A DNA stretch of 39,670 bases from Planctomycetaceae bacterium (lineage in GTDB: Bacteria; Planctomycetota; SZUA-567): positions 1 through 39,670 of the forward strand of contig JAJPXZ010000121.1 of assembly GCA_021205245.1 (NCBI GenBank), given 5' to 3'. This document shows, in pieces, positions 23,624-31,169 of the stretch. Each line of letters begins with the position of its first letter. The stretch's first letter is position 1. The notes under the pieces were generated by a model. That model saw nothing but the letters and a program-made list of their open reading frames with translations. It was not told the DNA's origin and made no database searches. Made by a program: the position numbers and the translations under genes.

Positions 23624-24729
23624 AACGGCAGCTTCCGCTGGGTGCGATCGCTCCAGCGGGACGGACCCCACACCGTGCGAACAACCGACAATAGGCCGAC
23701 AGCGCCAAGGAGCATATCGTCCACCACTCCGAAGACCGGCGTGGCGTCGGGGATAAAGTCGATGGGGGAGAGGATATAGATCACGCAAAAGGCTGTAGTG
23801 ACCAACACCCGCACCGTCCGGGCGGTGGTGGTGAAAAAGTCCGGCTCGTCCTCCGGGAGGGCGAGGACGCAGCGCCAGCCCTGCAGACCGTCGCGGCTTT
23901 CGGCAATGTGGTCATGATTGATAAGCTGGTCGGTGATGCGGGCGCAAACCGCGTTCAGTTGCGGATCGGCGGTGGCGCGGTCGAGCTTGGAAGCGATGAT
24001 GCCGCGAATCTGGTTCGCGCCGAGCGCTTTTTGTTCGTTGAGTTCACGAAGAAGGGCGATCTTAATCGTCACATCCATGGCCGGTCGCGGGCCGGAACGA
24101 GAGAGCTTTTCCGCCACCTGATTCCAGAAGCGGCTGCGGCGTTCGTCCACCCGTTGGACTCCGAAAGCGATCGCCATGAGCGCCACTCCGGCGAACAACG
24201 ACCATATCTCCGGATTGAGATTTCTCCCCACCGAAATGGCCAACACCAGCATCCCGAAAATAGACAGCAACGCCGTGGCCGTGCGGGGCGGGAACATGAT
24301 GGCCGCAGACACCAGAAACAGGATGACGGCGAAGCCCAGCCATTTCAGGACGAAATTGAAAATGGCGAAGATGTTGCCTAGATAGGGCATTTCCCCCATC
24401 CATTCGATAATGACGGAATGGACCAGAGCCGGGTTGCCGCCCAGCGGCGCGAAGTCGGCCAGGGTGGTGAGGCGGTTCAAAAGGAAGGTCATAGCCACCA
24501 TCATGGCGGCATGCAGAATAAGGCAGTAGGGACGCCGGGGATCGCCGATGATGCGGTAGTCCCAGGCAAGGGTGGTGGTGACGATGAAGGCGATTCCGAA
24601 GGGCATGACGACATGGAAATAGTCCGGAGTCAGCCCGCCACGCATAAACAACGGGAACGAAGCCCCGTAACAGAACAGGGCTATCCAGAATTTTCCATCG
24701 TCGAAGCCTCTGACGCCGTGGGTGGTCAT
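23620..24729 (-). CDS. Multipass membrane protein with C-terminal DUF1232 domain
   Basis: 369 residues. The N-terminal about 190 residues hold five or six hydrophobic segments (for example FHVVMPFGIAFIVTTTLAW, FVLKWLGFAVILFLVSAAIM, IWSLFAGVALMAIAFGV). A cytoplasmic helical part follows (about 190-295), and then a DUF1232 hairpin ending the protein: FCVIYILSPIDFIPDATPVF then GVVDDM (the DFIPD at about 324). Last gene of the four-gene cluster; its ATG overlaps the stop of the preceding gene (ATGA). Function unknown. DUF1232 occurs twice in this window, once alone and once here fused to a membrane domain. Confidence 0.85.
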   Translation of the reverse strand: MTTHGVRGFDDGKFWIALFCYGASFPLFMRGGLTPDYFHVVMPFGIAFIVTTTLAWDYRIIGDPRRPYCLILHAAMMVAMTFLLNRLTTLADFAPLGGNPALVHSVIIEWMGEMPYLGNIFAIFNFVLKWLGFAVILFLVSAAIMFPPRTATALLSIFGMLVLAISVGRNLNPEIWSLFAGVALMAIAFGVQRVDERRSRFWNQVAEKLSRSGPRPAMDVTIKIALLRELNEQKALGANQIRGIIASKLDRATADPQLNAVCARITDQLINHDHIAESRDGLQGWRCVLALPEDEPDFFTTTARTVRVLVTTAFCVIYILSPIDFIPDATPVFGVVDDMLLGAVGLLSVVRTVWGPSRWSDRTQRKLPF

Positions 24730-25823
24730 TGCAGTTCTTCCATTTTTGCCCTGATATCAGCACGGGTGTAATCGACCCCATCGAGGCGGGCGGATTCGAT
24801 ACGACCGATCCGGCTGGTGTCGAGGGTGAACAGGGTATAGTCGAAATAGCGGTATACCGCCTCCCAGCGGCGGTGGTCGAGGGTGCGTATCACCGGGTCG
24901 CTCTGACCGAAGACGGTATAGAGCCGCCCAATAGCATAGGCGGCGCGGCGCCAGTGGTAGTCGAGGCGGCGGTCGCCGGAAATATATTCGTCCGGCAGAA
25001 GGGCGATATGGGTTTCGGCTTCGGCGACAAGGAGATCGCGGTTATTGTCGGTGGCGGCCGGGTTTTCGGCCCGTAACGTTTCGATAAGGGCGGCTGTACG
25101 CTCCCGTTCGACACGCGCTTCGCCAGCGTCTTTCGGGAGCGGGCGGCTGGCAAGAACACGGGCGTAGGCGGCTCCGCCCCGGAATGGATACGCCGTATCG
25201 GGCCGTTCCGCCGCCAGGCGGATTAGGCTGGCATAGACCTCGTCGGCGTATGCCTCGGTATACCGGTCCGGCGGCACTTCCCGCGAAGCAAGCAGGACCA
25301 GCATCTCTTCTCGTGCCCATATCCCCACCTCCACGGGCGGCCTGATGGCGTCAGCACCGTCGTCATCGATAAGCGTCTGGAGCGTGGCAAATGCCGCTCC
25401 GTAGCGTGTACCGGATTCCAGGTCGGCGTTGATCGAACGCACCGTCTCCCGATAGAGGATGGGGACAGACGGCAAATTAGGATAGGGCTGCGGCTTGGGC
25501 GTGTCCTGGGGTGCTGGCGGCCGGTAGCGGGAAAATAACGAGCCAGGCGCGACGATATAGACGACCACAAGGAGCGCCGCGGTGACGGCGAGGCCGGTCA
25601 GGGCGGTGATGTAGCGTTTTCGCGTCCACGGCGCATGGCCTGTGTCGTGCAGGTAGCCGGCAATTTCCGGATCCGCTTCGAGAGCGCGCCGCTGCGGCAC
25701 GGGTTCGACACCGCCTTCCGGCAGGGAAAACCCGGCATAGGGCGACAGGTCGCCATGGTCGTGGGTGGGCAGCGCCTCATCGGGCAGGGGTATCCCGGCC
25801 GGAACCGGGGGCTGGTGATCCAT
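24726..25823 (-). CDS. Single-pass membrane protein, unknown function
   Basis: 365 residues from the ATG at 25823 (AAGGAAG just upstream); an in-frame extension to 25976 lacks a ribosome site. Residues 1-70 are Pro-rich and cytoplasmic by charge, one transmembrane helix (about 72-92, ITALTGLAVTAALLVVVYIV) follows, then a Pro linker and a large all-helical domain (about 120-365: NADLESGTRYGAAFATLQTL, EVYASLIRLAAERP, RRAAYAIGRLYTVFGQSDPV) resembling TPR-like repeats. It ends in an ATGA overlap with the DUF1232 gene. No family is recognised; a periplasmic or cytoplasmic scaffolding role within the cluster is inferred. Confidence 0.7.
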   Translation of the reverse strand: MDHQPPVPAGIPLPDEALPTHDHGDLSPYAGFSLPEGGVEPVPQRRALEADPEIAGYLHDTGHAPWTRKRYITALTGLAVTAALLVVVYIVAPGSLFSRYRPPAPQDTPKPQPYPNLPSVPILYRETVRSINADLESGTRYGAAFATLQTLIDDDGADAIRPPVEVGIWAREEMLVLLASREVPPDRYTEAYADEVYASLIRLAAERPDTAYPFRGGAAYARVLASRPLPKDAGEARVERERTAALIETLRAENPAATDNNRDLLVAEAETHIALLPDEYISGDRRLDYHWRRAAYAIGRLYTVFGQSDPVIRTLDHRRWEAVYRYFDYTLFTLDTSRIGRIESARLDGVDYTRADIRAKMEELQ

Positions 25824-25990
25824 GCGCTTCCTTTGGCAAAGTACGATGTACGAGAGTATCGTCATAAAACTGGCGCGGTTTCGATTATATCCTTTGTCGG
25901 CCGGCGGAACAAAAGGGAAAGCGTGAAACGCCACCGTTCCCTCAATGAGAACGGTGGCGTGTGGGTGCTTCCTCATGGATAAGGCAGAGA

Positions 25991-26968
25991 CTAGGCCTGC
26001 GGCCCGACTTTTTGTTCGCCGAGTAGAACTATCGCTTCGGTTTCGTCGGCAAGCCGGGTCAGTGAACCGGTAAAATACGTCGCGGCCAACTGCACGTCCT
26101 TATACGGATCCTCGAACACCATCGACAGGGTCGTCATCATGTAAATGTAGTTGTAGGTGTGGCGGGTGGAGTGCATAGAGATGAATGCGGCGAATGGAAT
26201 GCAGCGCTGTTGCCGCAGGCCAAGGAAATTATAGACCCGCACCACCGCCTCGTCCGTGTCGAGAACGATTTTCGAGGTCGGCAGGAGATCACACAGAAAC
26301 AACAGAACCGACCCGGCGCCAATGGCGTACACATTGCCCGTCATGATGCCGGAAGCGATCAGGGGCAGGCATATAACTATAAAAAGCAGTGACCTCCGCC
26401 AGAAGCGGCGGGTGAACTGCCCGTCCCGGCGGCTATACCACTTCGGCCTTTCCAGATCAATGTCGTCCATCGCCACTTCATTTTGGTTGATGCCCATCAT
26501 TGCTTCGATGGTGGGGATGATGGTGGCACGCATGGCCGCCAGCCGCGCGTCCGCGCCGGAAAACGATCGGGTGAAGCGGTAGCCCTTGCCGAAGCGGTCC
26601 TTGCGGGGCGCTATCTTGAAATACGACGTTCTGCCGTCCACCACCTCGATGAGCGCTGTGATATCATCGGGCAGGAGGGATTTCTCGGTCCACAGAAGGT
26701 TCCGCACGGTAACGCGGCCTTCCTCAGGGTCGAAAATGGTGGTGCGGCGCAACTTCACGAGATAGCCAAGCCAGAGAACCGTGGCGATGGCGAAAACTAC
26801 CGCGTTCGCTTCAAAATTGCGGGAGTTGAACGGGAATCCTTCATCGTGCAAAATGCCCAAGACGACACCATAGGGGATGGTTGCCACGAGGGCGCGAAGG
26901 ATCGAAAACGGCCGAGTTACTACGGCGCGCCTATCCTCCAGCACGACGCTTGTGTCGGAGCTAGCCAT
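25991..26968 (-). CDS. Membrane protein with two copies of a TM-pair plus PH-like unit
   Basis: 325 residues. The protein seems to be an internal duplication. Each half has two transmembrane helices (about 25-42 and 55-71; about 193-208 and 212-228). Each pair is followed by a beta-rich segment with a shared pattern: RRTTIFDPEEGRVTVRNLL at 74-92 and TSKIVLDTDEAVVRVYNFLG at 231-250, each leading to a proline and an I-x-A/F stretch (DDITALIEV; FAAFISM). This TM-TM-PH layout is common in bacterial membrane proteins with bPH domains. Second gene of the cluster; overlaps the upstream gene by 8 bases and is separated from the next by 167 bases. Confidence 0.75.
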   Translation of the reverse strand: MASSDTSVVLEDRRAVVTRPFSILRALVATIPYGVVLGILHDEGFPFNSRNFEANAVVFAIATVLWLGYLVKLRRTTIFDPEEGRVTVRNLLWTEKSLLPDDITALIEVVDGRTSYFKIAPRKDRFGKGYRFTRSFSGADARLAAMRATIIPTIEAMMGINQNEVAMDDIDLERPKWYSRRDGQFTRRFWRRSLLFIVICLPLIASGIMTGNVYAIGAGSVLLFLCDLLPTSKIVLDTDEAVVRVYNFLGLRQQRCIPFAAFISMHSTRHTYNYIYMMTTLSMVFEDPYKDVQLAATYFTGSLTRLADETEAIVLLGEQKVGPQA

Positions 26969-27908
26969 TGACCTCTCCCTCGGTCATCGCCTCCGCCGGC
27001 TCCGGTTCGATGCCGTCTTCCTCCACCGGGGCGGGTTCCGGCTCGAACAGGCTCTTTTCGGTCTCCACATCGATTTCGGCCAGTTTGACGAGGGTTTTCG
27101 ATGTCCGTTCCAGTTCCTTCTTTTTCTTGGCAGGACGGAGCATAACCAGCGATACGTCGACATACCCGTTCATATGGGTGCAATTCGGGCAGGCATAGCC
27201 GACCGCCTCGAGCCACTGGCCGATTTGGTCGGCCTCGTCGACAGTGAGGTGTTGCAGCGGCAGAAGTACTGTTAGATCGCCGTTCGAGACGGAGGCAATG
27301 ACCTCGTCCACCCGATCTTCCGGAATATGCAGGAGGGCCTTGTCGCCGGTTACCGCAACCCAATCTTTGCACGTGTCGCAGAGGAGGTTGGTTTTGACCA
27401 GGTTGGTGCAGGCAAATACCACCGGTCCGATGACAAGCAGCGCTTCGCCCAACCACGCTATCCAATACATCGTGGGGAACGACGACTGCGACTTGCCCAG
27501 GCTCCACATCGGGTCGACGGCAAGCTGGTGCATGATGAACCAGATGAAGCTGGGAGAACCGAGCGTGTCTGTATAAATCTCCATATCAAAATCGGTGATT
27601 ACCCACAGGTACGCGGGCCATGCCAGGTAGAGGCCGACGATGCCGCAGATCAGGCCGATGGCGAGAGCCGCCACATTGCCGTTGATGCGAAGGCGGCGCA
27701 TCATTGTTTGGGCAACAAACCCGATGCAGAAGCCATAGCCGAAGGCGAGGGCGATGTTCAGATACACAAGCGGCGAGTAGTGGTCGGCGAGTCCGTAGAT
27801 AAACGACAAAATCCACGTTGCCACAAGCGTAAGCAAGATGGCCATGAGAACATGGAGTTTTGTGTACGGCGCTCGCACCTCGACGGGTTCGGTCGTGATA
27901 GCGGTCAT
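26961..27908 (-). CDS. Four-TM membrane protein with zinc-ribbon-like cysteine pairs
   Basis: 315 residues from the ATG at 27908 with AGGGGAG upstream. Predicted transmembrane helices at about 19-40, 48-68, 79-103 and 148-170, then a cytoplasmic domain with CDTC at 177-180 and CPNC at 240-243, flanking a conserved-looking LTVLLPLQHLTVDEADQIG stretch. The paired CxxC motifs suggest a metal site or redox switch, and a charged Glu/Pro tail ends the protein. First gene of the four-gene cluster, overlapping the next by 8 bases. No family recognised; a structural zinc site is inferred. Confidence 0.75.
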   Translation of the reverse strand: MTAITTEPVEVRAPYTKLHVLMAILLTLVATWILSFIYGLADHYSPLVYLNIALAFGYGFCIGFVAQTMMRRLRINGNVAALAIGLICGIVGLYLAWPAYLWVITDFDMEIYTDTLGSPSFIWFIMHQLAVDPMWSLGKSQSSFPTMYWIAWLGEALLVIGPVVFACTNLVKTNLLCDTCKDWVAVTGDKALLHIPEDRVDEVIASVSNGDLTVLLPLQHLTVDEADQIGQWLEAVGYACPNCTHMNGYVDVSLVMLRPAKKKKELERTSKTLVKLAEIDVETEKSLFEPEPAPVEEDGIEPEPAEAMTEGEVNG

Positions 27909-28030
27909 GGTGGCTCCCCTCAAATAAGGACGAATACAAAAGGCGTCAGTAAATTCAGTATTAATGAAGCACGGCATTCTACCTAATTATGCGTTTATGG
28001 CGAATGCTTTTTTCTTTCCTGTGCCACAAC

Positions 28031-28058
28031 TTGACCCGGGAACATCCGTGCCTACAAT
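28031..28058 (+). promoter_or_regulatory. Promoter for the glycosyltransferase gene
   Basis: TTGACC, 16-bp spacer, TACAAT, 37 bases before the ATG at 28095. Confidence 0.65.
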
Positions 28059-28094
28059 GACGTGGTCGAACATCCCGCACAAAATAAAGGATTA

Positions 28095-28901
28095 ATGGTG
28101 AATAACGGTAGGCCCGGCAACGCCGTCAGTGGGTTGGTGCTGACGAAAAACGAGGAGGAAATGCTGCCCGGCTGCCTCGCCAGTTTAGCCTGGGCCGATG
28201 AAATCGTCGTCATCGATTCCGGATCGACCGACAAAACCCGCGACATCGCCGAAGCGGCTGGCGCGCGGTTTCTACAGCGGGAGTTTGACCACTTTTCCGC
28301 CCAATACAATTACGGCATCGAAAACGCCGCCGGGCCGTGGATTCTCATCCTCGACGCCGATGAAGTGCTGGACGATTCACTCCAGGACGCGATCCGAAAA
28401 CTGCTGGCGGGCGCGACTGAATACGATATCTACAACCTGACCCGCGATGCGTATTTCCTCGGCCAGCGGTTGAAGTCATCGTCCTGGAGCGGCGAAAAAC
28501 TGCCCCGATTGTTCCGCAAGGGCAGCCTCGCCTACCAGGGTATGGTGCATTCGGTCATGGACACGGGCGGGCGGCCTATCGGCACTGTGGATGAAGGGCG
28601 CATTCTGCATTATACCTACCGGAGCCTCGACCAGTTCTTTACCAAGATGCGGCTGTATACCTCGTTGTGGGCCAGAAACGCCCATCAGGCGGGCAAAACC
28701 GCGTCCATGCCTTACGCCTTCGCCACGTCGCTATGGCGGATGATTCACAATTACGTTTTCCGTGGCGAGGTGTTTGACGGAGCGATTGGACTGTTCCTCT
28801 CCGCGACGGCGGGTATCTATACCTTCGAAAAATACATGCGGTTGTGGGATCTCAACCGCCAGGATGCTCTGCGCCGACGAAACGGCCGGGGCCGCCCTTG
28901 A
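28095..28901 (+). CDS. Glycosyltransferase family 2 (WaaE/KdtX-like)
   Basis: 268 residues from the ATG at 28095 after AAAGG; the GTG at 28062 is an alternative. GT-A fold motifs: SGLVLTKNEEEMLPGCLASL, DEIVVIDSGSTDKTRDIAEA and the metal-binding LDADEVLD, followed by the acceptor-domain segments PRLFRKGSLAYQGMVHSVMD and LHYTYRSLDQFFTKM. Closest in style to WaaE-type enzymes that add sugar to the lipopolysaccharide core, acting at the inner face of the inner membrane. Donor and acceptor are not known. The pta promoter overlaps its stop codon. Confidence 0.9.
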   Translation: MVNNGRPGNAVSGLVLTKNEEEMLPGCLASLAWADEIVVIDSGSTDKTRDIAEAAGARFLQREFDHFSAQYNYGIENAAGPWILILDADEVLDDSLQDAIRKLLAGATEYDIYNLTRDAYFLGQRLKSSSWSGEKLPRLFRKGSLAYQGMVHSVMDTGGRPIGTVDEGRILHYTYRSLDQFFTKMRLYTSLWARNAHQAGKTASMPYAFATSLWRMIHNYVFRGEVFDGAIGLFLSATAGIYTFEKYMRLWDLNRQDALRRRNGRGRP

Positions 28902-28925
28902 CTACCGGGGCGGTTGGGTTACAAT
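28898..28925 (+). promoter_or_regulatory. Promoter for pta
   Basis: TTGACT, 16-bp spacer, TACAAT, overlapping the stop codon of the glycosyltransferase. The transcript would begin near 28932, about 70 bases before the pta ATG. Confidence 0.65.
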
Positions 28926-29002
28926 GCAATTCGCGATTCGTGAAACAATCAGACTATGAAACCATTTTCCTGCAGTAACAAACCATTCTGAAGGGGGTGT
29001 GT

Positions 29003-30010
29003 ATGGGCATTATTGATGAAATTCGCGCCAAGGCAGTCAAATTCCAGAAAACCGTTTGCCTGCCTGAAGCCATGGACGAGCGCACCCTCGTCGCGACCGC
29101 CGAATGCGGCAAGCTTGGTTTTGGACCTGTCGTTCTGATCGGCAATACCGCCGCCATCCAGGCAAAGGCGATGGAAGTAAAGGCCGACATCTCCAAGGCG
29201 ATTATTCGTGATCCCGCCACCGACCCCGATTTTCCCACCATCGTCTCCACCCTGGTCGAACTCCGCAAAGCCAAGGGCATGACCGAAGAAATGGCCAAGA
29301 AGGCCCTTGAAGACGAGATCATGTACGCCGCCATGCTGGTCAAACTGGGCAAGGTTGACGGGTATGTATCGGGCGCGGTCCATTCCACCGCCGACACCCT
29401 GCGTCCCGCCCTGCAGGTCATCAAGGCCCGCCCCGGCGTCAAGACCATCTCCGCCTTCTTCATGATGGTGCTTCCCGAGACCAGCCCCTATTACAACACC
29501 CAGCCCGTTCTCTTCTTCGCCGACACCGCGCTGGTTCAGAATCCCACCAGTGAAGAGTTGGCGGACATCGCCATCGGCACCGCCCAATCCTGGAAAGCCA
29601 TGATGGGGACCGCTCCCGTCATCGCGTTCCTTTCGCATTCGACCAAGGGTTCGGCCAAGCACGCCGATATCGACAAGGTCGTCAAGGCGGTTGAAATCGC
29701 CAAGGCTGCCGCTCCCGACATCGAAATGGACGGCGAGTTCCAGGCCGACGCTGCCCTCATTAACGCCATCGGCGCGAAAAAGGCTCCCGGCTCAACGGTT
29801 CCCGGCCGCGCCAACATCCTTATCTTCCCCGATCTCGACGCAGGCAATATCGGATACAAATTGGTCGAACGCCTCGCCGGCGCGACCGCGATCGGCCCGG
29901 TCATGTCCGGCATGGCGAAACCGGTCAACGATTTGTCCCGTGGCTGCAAAGCCGAGGACATCGTCGACACTGTTGCCGTGACGGCGGTTCAGGCGGCGGG
30001 AATGGCATAA
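29003..30010 (+). CDS. pta: Phosphate acetyltransferase
   Basis: 335 residues from the ATG at 29003, AAGGGGG 5 bases upstream. Interconverts acetyl-CoA and acetyl phosphate in the cytoplasm. This is the short single-domain Pta. Expected active-site segments are intact: YVSGAVHSTADTLRPALQVI, DIEMDGEFQADAALI, and ANILIFPDLDAGNIGYKLVE with AKPVNDLSRGC near the C-terminus. It would pair with acetate kinase for acetate formation or uptake, but no ackA is in the window. A strong terminator follows. Confidence 0.96.
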   Translation: MGIIDEIRAKAVKFQKTVCLPEAMDERTLVATAECGKLGFGPVVLIGNTAAIQAKAMEVKADISKAIIRDPATDPDFPTIVSTLVELRKAKGMTEEMAKKALEDEIMYAAMLVKLGKVDGYVSGAVHSTADTLRPALQVIKARPGVKTISAFFMMVLPETSPYYNTQPVLFFADTALVQNPTSEELADIAIGTAQSWKAMMGTAPVIAFLSHSTKGSAKHADIDKVVKAVEIAKAAAPDIEMDGEFQADAALINAIGAKKAPGSTVPGRANILIFPDLDAGNIGYKLVERLAGATAIGPVMSGMAKPVNDLSRGCKAEDIVDTVAVTAVQAAGMA

Positions 30011-30036
30011 GGCTGTCGCCCTTTGTACAAAAACGC

Positions 30037-30066
30037 GCCCTTTCCTTATGGGAAAGGGCTTTTTTT
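30037..30066 (+). terminator. Terminator between pta and carA
   Basis: Perfect 9-bp stem GCCCTTTCC / GGAAAGGGC, 5-nt loop, seven T residues, ending 22 bases before the carA ATG. As no strong promoter lies between it and carA, it may double as an attenuator for the pyrimidine genes. Confidence 0.88.
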
Positions 30067-30088
30067 GAACTACGAAAGAGGAGCTCCC

Positions 30089-31165
30089 ATGGCGTTACCC
30101 GCACTGCTGTTGTTGGAAAATGAGGAGCCGTTTTGGGGCGTCGGGGTGGGCATGGAAGGTATGACGCAGGGCGTGATGGTCGCGTCGGCGTTCTCCGCCG
30201 GTATTCCCGATCTCATGACCGACCCATCCTACACCGGCAAACTGGTGTGCTTTACCTATCCCCATATCGGCACCTCGGGGATGGTGCCGTCGGACTTGCA
30301 GAGTGACGAAATCGCTGTGCGGGGAATTGCCGCGCGGGAGGTCGGCCGGACGGCCGCGAACCGGCTTGGCGTTGAGGCCATGAACGCCTGGCTCGACCGC
30401 AACGGCATTCCGGCAATCGAAGGCCTCGACACCCGCTCCGTTACCGCCATCCTGGCCCGCCGTGGCCTGGTGCGGGCTGTCATCGGGACGGGCAAATACG
30501 CCGATGCGTCGGTTTTGGCGAAACAGTTCAGCGACGCGACATCCTGGGACGTGCCGAAGGCCGGAACGACAAAGCCATATGACTGGACCGACGGCGTGGG
30601 CGACGACTCCGGAACCATCATCGTCTACGACTTCGGCGTCAAAAAGGGATTGCTGCGCCGCTTGGCCTCGCTCGGACGCGCCATCCGGGTTGTGCCGTCG
30701 AATTACCCCGCCGCCGACGCGCTGGCTCTGAAGCCGGACGGCATTGTTTTCTCCGGCGGGAACGGCGTCCCCGATACGCGCGCCGAAGCCCATGCCGCCG
30801 CGTCGGCGATGCTGGGGCAGGTGCCGCTGTGGGGGATTGGCGTCGGTGCGGGCGTGCTTGCCCAGGTTGCGGGTGCGGCCATTGCCGTGAACGGCACGGC
30901 CCATTACGGCGTCCAGCCGGTGGGACGGCCTGGCGAACCGTCGGGCGAGATGACGGTCCAGGCCCATGAATTCTGGATTGAAGGCGAGTCTCTCATGACG
31001 GCGGGACTGGAACTCACCCACGTCCACTTGAACGACGGGTCGGTGGAAGGGTTCCGCTGCACCAAGCGCCGCCTTGTGGGTACCCTGTTCCACCCGGAAT
31101 CAGAACCTGGCCCGCGCGATAGCCTGTATTGTTTCGAACGCTTCTCCGATATGATGAGGAAATAA
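30089..31165 (+). CDS. carA: Carbamoyl phosphate synthetase small subunit, lacking the catalytic cysteine
   Basis: 358 residues from the ATG at 30089 after GAGGAG. The N-terminal CPSase small-chain domain ([40 protein letters not shown]) and the class I glutamine amidotransferase domain are both complete. CarA normally hydrolyses glutamine with a Cys-His-Glu triad. The nucleophile motif PxxGICLGHQ is [10 protein letters not shown] here: Cys is Gly251 (GGC) and LGHQ is VGAG. His335 and Glu337 are kept ([10 protein letters not shown]), but glutamine contacts are altered too: the NHGFAV motif reads AHEFWI and LSNGPGDP reads FSGGNGVPD. Glutaminase activity should be absent, leaving a structural partner for CarB. 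Four bases separate it from carB. Confidence 0.93.
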   Translation: MALPALLLLENEEPFWGVGVGMEGMTQGVMVASAFSAGIPDLMTDPSYTGKLVCFTYPHIGTSGMVPSDLQSDEIAVRGIAAREVGRTAANRLGVEAMNAWLDRNGIPAIEGLDTRSVTAILARRGLVRAVIGTGKYADASVLAKQFSDATSWDVPKAGTTKPYDWTDGVGDDSGTIIVYDFGVKKGLLRRLASLGRAIRVVPSNYPAADALALKPDGIVFSGGNGVPDTRAEAHAAASAMLGQVPLWGIGVGAGVLAQVAGAAIAVNGTAHYGVQPVGRPGEPSGEMTVQAHEFWIEGESLMTAGLELTHVHLNDGSVEGFRCTKRRLVGTLFHPESEPGPRDSLYCFERFSDMMRK

Positions 31166-31169
31166 CGCC

